A DNA stretch of 6,503 nt from Gallionellaceae bacterium (GCA_030690855.1 JAUYFR010000056.1:1-6503), one strand, 5' to 3'; numbered from the stretch's first letter, positions 1 to 6,147 are shown. The notes: generated by a model from the sequence alone, not told the origin. A program made the numbers and translations.

Positions 1-1
1 A

Positions 2-544
2 ATTGATGCGAATTTTGCCGAAGCCGATATTGGCAATATTCGCGTGGGGCAAAAAGTGAAATTTTCTGTGGACGCGTTTGCGGGAAAAAATTTCAAAGGT
101 GAAGTGAGGCAGATTCGCCTCAGCCCCACCATTCAATCGAACGTGGTGACTTACGATGTGGTGGTAGATGTCGATAATCCTGAGCAAAATTTAATGCCGG
201 GCATGACGGCTTACGTCAGCATCGTGGTGGAAGAACGCAAAGACGTGCTGCTTGTTCCTAATGCCGCGCTGCGCTTTAAACCTGCCAATGCCGATGTCGC
301 CAAAAAGAATGGTGGTGATGCCGCCAAAAATGGCAAACCAAAACGTGATGCGTTTTCAGGCACGATTTATGTTTTGCAGGGCACAACGCTTGCTCCTGTT
401 AGCGTAACGCTAGGCATTACCGATAACCGCAATACCGAAATCGTCAGCGGTGAGCTTAAAATTGGCGATCAAGTCGTAATCGGCGATACACAACTCAAGG
501 CGCAAGCAAGTAGCGCAAAACCGCCCACCGGAAGGCTGTTTTAA
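2..544 (+). CDS. MacA-like periplasmic adaptor (membrane fusion) protein, 5' truncated by window edge
   Basis: This is the C-terminal 180 residues of an HlyD/MacA-family adaptor, which links an inner-membrane ABC transporter to a TolC-type outer-membrane channel. The frame is open to the left edge, so the true start lies outside the window and the first internal Met (position 44) is not the start. The visible part begins with a beta-barrel stretch typical of MacA (EADIGNIRVGQKVKFSVDAF) and continues through FKGEVRQIRLSP, VVTYDVVVDVDNP and LMPGMTAYVSI. The membrane-proximal domain follows, ending in IGDQVVIGD. A Lys/Asn/Ala-rich insert (about residues 98-117 of the fragment) looks like a flexible loop. 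The stop codon shares one base with the ATG of the next gene, so the two are very probably translationally coupled. Family and role are secure; the substrate cannot be read from the sequence. Confidence 0.93.
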   Translation: MDANFAEADIGNIRVGQKVKFSVDAFAGKNFKGEVRQIRLSPTIQSNVVTYDVVVDVDNPEQNLMPGMTAYVSIVVEERKDVLLVPNAALRFKPANADVAKKNGGDAAKNGKPKRDAFSGTIYVLQGTTLAPVSVTLGITDNRNTEIVSGELKIGDQVVIGDTQLKAQASSAKPPTGRLF

Positions 545-1245
545 TGACGCAAGAAGTTATCCGTATTGCGGGCTTACATAAGTCTTACGATACTTCTGCG
601 GGCGCATTTCCCGTGTTAAAAGATGTTGCATTGCTGATCGAGCAAGGCGAGTTCGTCGCCATCATGGGGCCTTCCGGCTCTGGCAAATCTACCTTCATGA
701 ATATCCTCGGCTGCCTTGATGCGCCAAGCGCGGGTAGCTATGTGCTGGATGGTCGGCCAGTCGCTAATCTTGATAAAGATGAATTGGCGCTATTGCGTAA
801 TCGCACCATCGGTTTTGTGTTTCAGGGGTTCAATTTACTGCCGCGTATGTCCTTGCAAGATAACGTGGCCTTGCCGCTAATCTACAGTGGTGTGGCTAAA
901 GAAGAGCGTCAGCAGCGTGCGCGCCAAATGTTAGCCAAAGTCGGTCTGGAAAAATATTATGACTCCATGCCCAATAAAATTTCTGGTGGTCAGCAACAGC
1001 GCGTGGCCATTGCCCGTGCCTTAGTCAATCAACCGCGTTTGTTATTAGCCGATGAACCAACCGGCAATCTCGATAGTCACACTAGCGAAGAAGTGATGGC
1101 GCTATTTGAAGCGCTGAATAATGAAGGCATTACCATCGTTTTGGTGACTCACGAGCAAGACATCGCACAACACGCCAAGCGTCAGGTTCGTTTTTTTGAT
1201 GGACGTATCGTGAGTGACCAAGCGACACATGAGGTGACAGCGTGA
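544..1245 (+). CDS. MacB-like ABC transporter ATP-binding protein
   Basis: This 233-residue protein is a stand-alone nucleotide-binding domain of the MacB/LolD type that powers the adjacent permease. Visible motifs are Walker A GPSGSGKS (42-49), the Q-loop FVFQG (Q94), a signature ISGGQ (147-151, with Ile in place of the usual Leu), Walker B LLLADE (166-171), the D-loop NLD (175-177) and the switch His in VTHE (H203). All catalytic residues are therefore present. A GGAAGG ribosome binding site at 530-535 lies 8 nt before the ATG, which overlaps the adaptor stop (TAATG). In E. coli MacB the ATPase and permease are fused; here they are separate polypeptides, a common arrangement in related operons. 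Its 3' end contains TGAGGTGA and a GTGA overlap, discussed with the following spacer. The exported compound is unknown. Confidence 0.95.
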   Translation: MTQEVIRIAGLHKSYDTSAGAFPVLKDVALLIEQGEFVAIMGPSGSGKSTFMNILGCLDAPSAGSYVLDGRPVANLDKDELALLRNRTIGFVFQGFNLLPRMSLQDNVALPLIYSGVAKEERQQRARQMLAKVGLEKYYDSMPNKISGGQQQRVAIARALVNQPRLLLADEPTGNLDSHTSEEVMALFEALNNEGITIVLVTHEQDIAQHAKRQVRFFDGRIVSDQATHEVTA

Positions 1246-1278
1246 GCGGGGTGTTTCGCAGGAGTTCAATCCGACGGT

Positions 1279-1362
1279 GGTTCGTTGGGCTAACACCCGC
1301 AAGGGGTAGGCCGTGGTTATACAGAGCTAAAGCTCTAACAACACACGCTCAGCCCAACCTAC
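1279..1362. repeat. REP-pair (REPIN-like) inverted repeat 1
   Basis: The arms GTTGGGCT (1284-1291) and AGCCCAAC (1351-1358) are perfect inverted repeats. On the - strand the right arm reads GTAGGTTGGGCT, with the GTAG head typical of REP sequences mobilised by RAYT transposases; the left arm has GTTC in that position. Between the arms is a second perfect hairpin, AGAGCT-AA-AGCTCT (1323-1336), and a weak ACCC/GGGT pairing near 1295-1307, so the folded transcript could be branched. Its family resemblance to the neighbouring element is clear by eye. Assignment to REPIN/BIME is inferred from structure and the GTAG head. Confidence 0.7.
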
Positions 1363-1383
1363 AAAAACTAAGTCCAGTTTCTC

Positions 1384-1438
1384 GTAGGTCGGGATTTATC
1401 CCGACAGAGTTGCAGTATCGAGGTAAATCCCAACCTAC
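1384..1438. repeat. REP-pair (REPIN-like) inverted repeat 2
   Basis: The outer arms 1384-1398 (GTAGGTCGGGATTTA) and 1424-1438 (TAAATCCCAACCTAC) are inverted repeats matching at 14 of 15 positions, and both carry the GTAG head when read inward. The left arm also forms a perfect internal hairpin, GTCGGGAT-TT-ATCCCGAC (1388-1405), the usual fold of a single REP. The core shares GTAGGTTGGG with repeat 1. The element lies just upstream of the permease ribosome binding site, so its folding could affect mRNA stability or permease translation. Confidence 0.75.
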
Positions 1439-1445
1439 ATTGAGT

Positions 1446-1453
1446 GAGGTGAT
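1446..1453 (+). promoter_or_regulatory. Strong Shine-Dalgarno site of the permease gene
   Basis: GAGGTGAT is complementary to the 3' end of 16S rRNA over eight bases and ends 3 nt before the ATG at 1457. It fixes the permease start and shows that the permease can be initiated independently despite the 211-nt gap from the ATPase stop. The same TGAGGTGA octamer occurs at 1230-1237, just before the ATPase stop. Confidence 0.75.
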
Positions 1454-1456
1454 CGT

Positions 1457-2677
1457 ATGATCTGGGCCATGCTCGGTGAATCATGGCGCGCGATGGGCGC
1501 CAATCGCTTGCGCACCTTGCTCACTATGCTCGGCATGGTAATTGGCGTGGGTGCAGTGGTGCTGATGATGTCCATCGGGCAAGGCGCGCAATACGCTATT
1601 CAGCAAAGCATCAGCGCGATGGGTAGTAATCTTTTTATCTTGCTGTCGGGTAGTAACACTGCGGGCGGTGTGCGTTCGGGCAGTGGCGGCGGCTATACCC
1701 TCACCGTGGCAGATGCCGAAGCGATTGCAGAATTGCCCGGTGTGCAGGTGGCAGCTCCCATTCATCCGGGCAGTGCGCAAATTATTTACGGGCCGAATAA
1801 CTGGAATACTTCGATTATTGGTTCAACGCCTGATTATTTAGAAGCGAGATCATGGCCCATCGTGTCTGGTTCTGGGTTCACTTATTCCGATGTGCGCTCT
1901 GCCACTCGCGTCGCATTGATCGGCAAAACCGCTGCGCAAAATTTATTTGGAGACGATGATCCTGTAGGTAAAACCATTCGTATCCGTCAAAGTCCCTTTG
2001 TGGTGTTGGGCGTGTTGGCCACCAAAGGGCAAGGCATGGATGGCCGCGACCAAGACGACACCATCATCATTCCGCTAACGACCGCGCAACGCAAAGTATT
2101 CGGCAGTCAGTTTCAGGGGGCCGTGCGCATGGTGATGGTGCAGGCGACAACACAAGAAGTGATGCCCTCAGTTGAAAAAGCGATGACTGAACTATTGCGC
2201 CAGCGCCATCGTATTCGAGAAGGTATGGATAACGACTTCTTCTTGCGCAACCTCACTGCGGTGGCTGATTCGGCGGCCGAAAGCACTCGTGTTATGTCGT
2301 TATTGTTGGGAGCAATCGCTTCGATCTCACTACTGGTGGGCGGCATCGGCATTATGAACATCATGCTGGTGTCGGTGACTGAGCGTACCCGCGAAATTGG
2401 TATTCGCTTAGCCATTGGTGCACGAGAGCAAGACATCATGCTGCAATTTTTACTCGAAGCCATCATCATCTCGATTGTGGGCTGTTGCATCGGCGTGGGC
2501 GTGGGCGTGGGTGGCGCATTGCTGGTGAGTGCAACAGTTGGCACAGCAGTGATTATTTCTTGGGCATCAATCTTGATCGCCTTCGGTGTGGCGGCCGCAA
2601 CGGGCGTTTTCTTCGGTTTTTATCCGGCTAAAAAAGCAGCGCAGATGGACCCAATAGAAGCACTGCGCTATCAGTGA
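1457..2677 (+). CDS. MacB/FtsX-type ABC transporter permease
   Basis: This 406-residue inner-membrane permease pairs with the ATPase encoded just upstream. It has the MacB topology: one N-terminal membrane helix (about 20-40), a large periplasmic domain (about 45-275) that would contact the MacA-like adaptor, then three helices (about 280-304, 332-357 and 366-390). The conserved FtsX-family segment SVTERTREIGIRLAIGA (306-322), thought to couple to the ATPase, follows the second helix. The C-terminal AKKAAQMDPIEALRYQ is the classic family ending, so the protein is full length. The periplasmic domain shows the expected landmarks GSNLFIL, VALIGKTAAQNLFG and DPVGKTIRI. The start is set by the GAGGTGAT site. 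The complex presumably works by mechanotransmission to drive export from the periplasm through an outer-membrane channel; no TolC-like gene is in the window. Confidence 0.95.
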   Translation: MIWAMLGESWRAMGANRLRTLLTMLGMVIGVGAVVLMMSIGQGAQYAIQQSISAMGSNLFILLSGSNTAGGVRSGSGGGYTLTVADAEAIAELPGVQVAAPIHPGSAQIIYGPNNWNTSIIGSTPDYLEARSWPIVSGSGFTYSDVRSATRVALIGKTAAQNLFGDDDPVGKTIRIRQSPFVVLGVLATKGQGMDGRDQDDTIIIPLTTAQRKVFGSQFQGAVRMVMVQATTQEVMPSVEKAMTELLRQRHRIREGMDNDFFLRNLTAVADSAAESTRVMSLLLGAIASISLLVGGIGIMNIMLVSVTERTREIGIRLAIGAREQDIMLQFLLEAIIISIVGCCIGVGVGVGGALLVSATVGTAVIISWASILIAFGVAAATGVFFGFYPAKKAAQMDPIEALRYQ

Positions 2678-2686
2678 TTTAGGGGC

Positions 2687-2743
2687 ATGAAAAAAGGACA
2701 CAAACAAGTTATGTTGTGTCCCTACTTTGTATCCCTTTTTCAT
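2687..2743 (+). terminator. Probable Rho-independent terminator of the efflux operon
   Basis: The perfect stem GGACACAA (2696-2703) / TTGTGTCC (2714-2721) lies 18 nt after the permease stop. It can be extended at its tip by CA/TG around an AGTTA loop. Outer arms ATGAAAAAAGG (2687-2697) and CCTTTTTCAT (2734-2743) can pair in an alternative longer fold. The T-run at 2736-2740 is not directly against the inner stem, so termination is plausible but not textbook. The A/T symmetry would also allow some action on - strand transcripts. Confidence 0.5.
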
Positions 2744-2760
2744 TTCAAAGGAAAAAACCC

Positions 2761-2787
2761 CTTTAAACCGAGATTTTCCATTAGAGC
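2761..2787 (+). repeat. IS1380-family terminal inverted repeat, left end
   Basis: This end reads inward with the core TAAACCGA and then ATTTTCC. It matches the reverse complement of 4266-4292 at 23 of 27 positions by direct comparison. The transposase stop codon is only 5 nt inside it. Confidence 0.75.
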
Positions 2788-2791
2788 GAAA

Positions 2792-4162
2792 TCAAGGCGA
2801 ATAAATTGGTGTAAATTTGGCAGACACCTCGAAGGATTGTGATGCATCCCACAAGCCCTGCATCCAAGTTCGTTGTTGCATTGCCATCGCCAGATTCAAG
2901 ATTGTTTTTCGACTTTCCGTAGTGAGATAAGCGGGTTTTGCGAAGAGCTTATAGCGCAGCGTTTGCAGTGTGTGTTGCACGGTATTGGAAGAATGCTTGA
3001 CCGTACTGCTTTTGAGTAACACCTGACGCATCAAACTCATTAGGTTATAGGCCAACATCACCGTATTCAGTGCTGCCTCAGTCGCCCAAAAGTCTTTCAT
3101 GTTAAAGCTGTCGGCGGCGAAGTCGTATTTGAGCTCTTTGATCCGATTCTCGCAATCCGCACGTCCGCGGTAGGTACGCCAGACCGTTACCGCAGGCAGA
3201 TCCAAATCGGTAACCAGTGCAGAATAGCGATACTTGCCAATCACGGGATCATCTACAAACAGGTTCAGCGTCTTGCCTTTGGGGGCCGCACGCTGATCAA
3301 TATGTTGCCGTATGCCGACAACCCAGCGTGGCTTTGACCATGCATTCGCTTGGTACATAAAACGATTCAGCTCAATGCCTGGCACCGGCTTGCCGGTTTC
3401 ATCATGCAACGTCCACCAGTCTTGAGCATCGACCAAGGCTCGCTGTAGCGGTTGATTCTGGCGAAGGGCGATGACGTAATGCAGTTGTCGTTCTTCCAGA
3501 TTATCCAGAAAGGCACTATCGCTAAAACCACTGTCAGCACGCAATAGACAGACTCGCTTGTCACCCAAGCGATGGAGGGTGTTCGACAGAAAGGCTTGTA
3601 CGTTATTAGCCGAACTGGTGTTACCTGGTCGTAACCAGCAGTTGGCGATCATGCGGGTGTCGGCCACAAACGCCATCAGAGGGTGATGACTGAGGCGGCC
3701 TCGTTTGGCTGGGTTGTAACCCCGTGCAGCCCCTTCTTGTGTGCCATAGCGCGTCATGACGGTGGAGTCCAAATCAAGCGTGATACCGTTGATCGATAGT
3801 TGCCCGAACATCCACTGGTACAGCGAGTCCATTACGGTTTCGTTGGTATCTTGGGTGAATTTATTGAATAGCCGCATGACGGCTTTGAAGTTTGCCATAC
3901 GGGTAAAACCAAATACGCGCTTCAAAACAGGATCGTGGCGGGTGACTTCGCCATGCTCGAACCGATTGGCCCCACACCAGATCGAGAGCATGAATTGGGT
4001 CATGAGTTGTTCGGGGCGATAGCCACGATTGCTCTTCGGTTGTGGCAACCCCGCCGCCGTGAGTGCTGCATCAAATCCTAAGTGGTCAAGCATCCGTTTC
4101 ATGATGGACATGCCACCCCATGCGGTGATCTCTTTGTCGGTAAAACGCAGCTCAAAACCCAT
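2792..4162 (-). CDS. IS1380-family DDE transposase
   Basis: This 456-residue transposase has the normal family length. It cuts and rejoins the ends of the surrounding element with an RNase H-like DDE fold. The likely catalytic residues are Asp in LDLDST (D130 or D132), Asp in LLRADSGF (D210) and Glu in YRGRADCENRIKELKYD (E338). Residues Y331, R334, E338 and K345 fit the Y-R-E-K signature of IS4-like and IS1380 transposases. The N-terminal part (1-100) contains the conserved YRPEQLMTQFMLSIWCGANRFEH region. AGAGGA at 4167-4172 lies 4 nt before the ATG and supports this start. No frameshift or internal stop is seen, so the enzyme may be active. A TTGACT -35-like box (4232-4237, - strand) is present, but no good -10 box follows. 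Confidence 0.95.
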   Translation of the reverse strand: MGFELRFTDKEITAWGGMSIMKRMLDHLGFDAALTAAGLPQPKSNRGYRPEQLMTQFMLSIWCGANRFEHGEVTRHDPVLKRVFGFTRMANFKAVMRLFNKFTQDTNETVMDSLYQWMFGQLSINGITLDLDSTVMTRYGTQEGAARGYNPAKRGRLSHHPLMAFVADTRMIANCWLRPGNTSSANNVQAFLSNTLHRLGDKRVCLLRADSGFSDSAFLDNLEERQLHYVIALRQNQPLQRALVDAQDWWTLHDETGKPVPGIELNRFMYQANAWSKPRWVVGIRQHIDQRAAPKGKTLNLFVDDPVIGKYRYSALVTDLDLPAVTVWRTYRGRADCENRIKELKYDFAADSFNMKDFWATEAALNTVMLAYNLMSLMRQVLLKSSTVKHSSNTVQHTLQTLRYKLFAKPAYLTTESRKTILNLAMAMQQRTWMQGLWDASQSFEVSAKFTPIYSP

Positions 4163-4265
4163 GATTTCCTCTGCACTTAAATCGCGATGTCCAAACGTTA
4201 CTCATAACCAAGCTAAAATTCAGTAAAATCAAGTCAATGCTCTAATGGCTTCCATTGGGAATAAG

Positions 4266-4292
4266 GCTTTATTGGAAAATGTCGGTTTATAG
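4266..4292 (-). repeat. IS1380-family terminal inverted repeat, right end
   Basis: This is the partner of 2761-2787, with GGAAAAT (4274-4280) and TCGGTTTA (4282-4289) as the best conserved parts. A further copy of the subterminal motif GCTCTAATGG, identical to the left-end version, occurs just inside at 4239-4248. The right end may therefore carry two transposase-binding motifs where the left has one. Confidence 0.75.
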
Positions 4293-4323
4293 CGTCCTTT
4301 CCTGATGGTATCTAATTGTTCGG

Positions 4324-4860
4324 CTAAGCGACGTGCAACCCATGCAGACGAGGCACCTTGGCGGTGCGCCCGTTTCTAATCTCTGTGGCAAGAACAGCAA
4401 TTCCATCCGCAACAAAATCCATAATGTCATCATACACACGACGATAATCACGTCCTGTCATTTTGGCGATTTGGTAAATGGAATCGTTTCCGCTCGCTTT
4501 TGCCAACACGCGTAATGTCCCAAGCTTTTTGGGGTGAAAGCGCGTTACAGAAGCAGTCACTGGAAATGAGGCATCTCCTGCCACATAGAATCCCCATGCG
4601 GCATCTAAAATGGCTTTCTTGTTTTCATTAAGCCCATCGGTGTTTCGCAACAAAGGCCATGACTTAATGAACTGGCGCATGCAAATCAAATCAACCAAAT
4701 CTGCGGCTCTCATGTAATTAATGCTTTGCCGAATGACGTTGGAATTGCCAGCCTTGAAGGCCGACAACCATTTGGTATGGTCTATCTTACCTTGGTCCCA
4801 GAAGGCCATACGCTTGGCGCGTTCCCACGCTTCAATTTGGCTTTCAGTGATCTTCATCAT
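4324..4860 (-). CDS. Winged-helix-like protein, candidate antitoxin partner of the upstream nucleotidyltransferase
   Basis: This is the second gene of a two-gene unit; its ATG lies 17 nt inside the end of the nucleotidyltransferase gene, which implies coupled translation. AGGA (4865-4868) is 4 nt before the first ATG and 7 nt before the second (4857), so either may be used. The 178-residue protein has an N-terminal half (1-105) that I do not recognise; it is helical-looking, with many Trp and Phe residues. The C-terminal region (about 110-172) looks like a winged helix: LGTLRVLAKA, then SIYQIAKMTG, then a recognition-helix-like segment RDYRRVYDDIMDFVADGI, then a beta wing ending in PRLHGLHV. 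This resembles the HVO_A0114/MarR-like DNA-binding domain found in small regulators. By position it would be the antitoxin and autoregulator. It lacks an obvious AbiEi N-terminal layout, so its function is inferred. Confidence 0.7.
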   Translation of the reverse strand: MMKITESQIEAWERAKRMAFWDQGKIDHTKWLSAFKAGNSNVIRQSINYMRAADLVDLICMRQFIKSWPLLRNTDGLNENKKAILDAAWGFYVAGDASFPVTASVTRFHPKKLGTLRVLAKASGNDSIYQIAKMTGRDYRRVYDDIMDFVADGIAVLATEIRNGRTAKVPRLHGLHVA

Positions 4861-5584
4861 TAATTCCTACTAACTTTTGAATTGCCATAGCTTCATTTAC
4901 CAGTATTGGCTTGATGTCGCCAATCAAGGTCAGCCCAAGATAGGGTGATAACAATTCAAGCCCATCAAACTCGTCCATCAGATCGAACCACGGCATGCTC
5001 AGAATATTTGCACAGAAGGCATCCTGCGGGTAATTGGCGCCATGCTGATTTGATTCGCTTAGAAAACTGTGAATCGGTTGAACTTGACTGTTAAGTACAT
5101 AGGCATCGAACAAGTCTCGCGCTGTTTGGCGAGCTCCTTGTGTACCTTTTCCATAACCGCTACCAGAAATAGTGCGCAATTTCCGGTGGTACAAACCGCC
5201 GACTTCTTCGGTGATCACATTGCCGAATTGTTTTTTTTGCCACATACCTTCATACACGTCCTCAATAAATGAGATCTTTACTGTGGCGTCATCGACGTTA
5301 GCGTAGCCGTGCAATTGGTGTGCGAATACACCGCCAGACTCAAACTGTACGTCACTTAAATTTATTCCAATGCGCCCCAACGCAATTGATAGTTTTTCAG
5401 GATGAAGATTTCCGCCCACAAAAAAGTCGAGATCGTAGGACACACGATGATGCAGGTAATACCTCGCCAAAGCTGTGCCGCCTGCCAAAATGCAATTTGG
5501 AATCCCAAGCGAATCAAGGTTTGAAAACACCTTATCCAGGAGGGCATCCTGCGCAATATATAGAGAATGTGACATATATGACAT
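4844..5584 (-). CDS. AbiEii/AbiGii-type nucleotidyltransferase, candidate toxin
   Basis: This 246-residue protein is a DNA polymerase beta-like nucleotidyltransferase of the AbiEii/AbiGii/MenT superfamily. Studied members inhibit growth by adding nucleotides to tRNA or otherwise modifying RNA, and some give phage resistance. Motif I is GGTALA (35-40); the metal-binding pair is in HHRVSYDLDFF (45-55; D51 and D53). A later Lys (LYHRKLRTIS, K135) and ARQTARDLFD (151-160) match the K and RD..D motifs of the family, so the active site looks complete. The first ATG (5582-5584) has no clear ribosome binding site and lies on top of a promoter-like -10 box; the in-frame ATG at 5573-5575 (Met4) is an alternative and could be leaderless. 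Substrate, and whether it acts in abortive infection here, are unknown. Confidence 0.85.
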   Translation of the reverse strand: MSYMSHSLYIAQDALLDKVFSNLDSLGIPNCILAGGTALARYYLHHRVSYDLDFFVGGNLHPEKLSIALGRIGINLSDVQFESGGVFAHQLHGYANVDDATVKISFIEDVYEGMWQKKQFGNVITEEVGGLYHRKLRTISGSGYGKGTQGARQTARDLFDAYVLNSQVQPIHSFLSESNQHGANYPQDAFCANILSMPWFDLMDEFDGLELLSPYLGLTLIGDIKPILVNEAMAIQKLVGINDEDH

Positions 5585-5588
5585 ATTC
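5565..5588. promoter_or_regulatory. Operator-like near-palindrome with tandem TGACATAT boxes
   Basis: A 24-bp near-palindrome is centred at 5576/5577, with 10 of 12 positions symmetric between its arms (GAATGTGACATA / TATGACATATTC). It also contains TGACATAT twice in direct orientation (5570-5577 and 5579-5586). It overlaps the candidate -10 box and both possible toxin start codons, where an autorepressor would be expected to bind. Binding by the winged-helix partner is inference. Confidence 0.45.
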
Positions 5589-5611
5589 TAAAAATTACCG
5601 ATGATTGTCAA
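5585..5611 (-). promoter_or_regulatory. Probable promoter of the toxin-antitoxin unit
   Basis: A consensus -35 TTGACA (5606-5611) is followed after 15 nt by TAGAAT (5585-5590), five of six matches to the -10 consensus. The spacing is short but usable. Transcription would begin near 5577-5579, downstream of the first ATG, which favours Met4 (5573-5575) as a near-leaderless start. Confidence 0.5.
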
Positions 5612-5775
5612 GTTATTTTATCACTGATTGGCTACCTCAAAAGTATGGTGTAGAGAAAATTGTGGGGAGGCAAGGGGCGAAGATTAAACACGTCACTTGG
5701 TCAACTTGCGAAACACGAGGGCGGAGAAAAGATTCTTTGAATATCTGAAAACGCTTCAATAAATATCTTCCTACG

Positions 5776-5803
5776 ATTTTACATAATATACACTGTAGAA
5801 TTA
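5776..5803 (-). other. dif-like XerC/XerD recombination site, probable left prophage junction
   Basis: On the - strand the XerD-type arm TTATGTAAAAT (5776-5786) matches the E. coli dif arm TTATGTTAAAT at 10 of 11 positions, and the central hexamer TGTATA (5787-5792) is identical. The other arm (5793-5803) is very unlike a XerC arm, with about 2 of 11 matches. A good XerD half towards the chromosome and a degenerate XerC half towards the phage is what one junction of a XerCD-integrated filamentous prophage would look like. It could instead be a phage-carried attP-like site. Confidence 0.6.
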
Positions 5804-6147
5804 ACGACTTGCGATAACTGTGCGGCTTGAGAGGGTGTAGGTGTCACAAATAAAATGACACTAGCAAAAATTCCCATAGCCGCAACTGCTTCAAGTTCTC
5901 TCAATTTTTTTTTCCAAAAATCCGCTTTTTCTTTCTTCGCTGTAATCGCTTCATTCTCAGCAATCAACCGCACTAAATCTGCACCTGTTAAATCTGCGAG
6001 CTTGTAACACGCCTCAATAGGTAATCCTCTGCGTCCTTTTTTCACTTCCGTTATATAGCCGCGAGCCAGTTCTAGTGCGGTTTCTAGGTGTTTTTGATCG
6101 CCTTCAATTACGGCGCCATTCTCGATCATTTTAATAAGGTATTCCAT
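5779..6147 (-). CDS. DUF3693-like phage HTH protein with C-terminal membrane segment
   Basis: This 122-residue protein starts at the ATG preceded by GAAGGA (6151-6156); a longer GTG start at 6168 has no such support. Residues about 17-62 form a Cro/CI-like helix-turn-helix region (LETALELARGYITEVKKGRR, then ACYKLADLTGADLVRLIAENEA). A charged helix follows (64-86, KKEKADFWKKKLRELE), then one hydrophobic span (about 87-101, VAAMGIFASVILFV). This HTH, charged linker and membrane-helix plan matches DUF3693-type proteins of filamentous phages and prophages, where they are thought to act as phage regulators. Its last seven codons and stop lie inside the dif-like site. It is divergent from the early gene at 6281, as a repressor would be. 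The family call is by resemblance; repressor function is inference. Confidence 0.7.
   Translation of the reverse strand: MEYLIKMIENGAVIEGDQKHLETALELARGYITEVKKGRRGLPIEACYKLADLTGADLVRLIAENEAITAKKEKADFWKKKLRELEAVAAMGIFASVILFVTPTPSQAAQLSQVVNSTVYIM

Larger units (their letters stand above)
2761..4292 (-). mobile_element. IS1380-family insertion sequence, apparently complete
   Basis: The element is about 1.53 kb with one transposase gene and terminal inverted repeats at 2761-2787 and 4266-4292, a size usual for IS1380. Four-base flanks at the inferred tips (ACCC at left, CGTC at right) do not match, so no target duplication is seen. Either the insertion is old, its ends are a few bases off, or an end has recombined. 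It sits between the efflux-operon terminator and the 3' end of the toxin-antitoxin unit and interrupts no gene I can detect. Confidence 0.8.

Noticed and set aside
1279..1438. CRISPR-like array or tRNA-like cloverleaf
   Set aside because: There are only two related units with inverted rather than direct repeats and unequal spacers, and no tRNA T-loop or CCA-proximal consensus is present.
1242..1460. 72-codon open frame between the ATPase and permease genes
   Set aside because: It runs through two inverted-repeat elements and its Arg/Pro-rich product has no domain character. It was kept only as a possible translational bridge, not as a gene.
2113..2544. 143-codon antisense frame within the permease gene
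   Set aside because: Its Met/Ser/Thr/Pro-rich composition mirrors codon bias of the hydrophobic permease on the other strand; not a credible protein.
3756..4226. Open frames on the + strand opposite the transposase gene
   Set aside because: They are antisense shadows of a clear transposase, without ribosome binding sites or recognisable domains.
5724..5746. Hairpin with a short T-run after the DUF3693-like gene on the - strand
   Set aside because: The stem is about six pairs with a bulge, AT-rich, and the T-run is only three bases; too weak to call a terminator.
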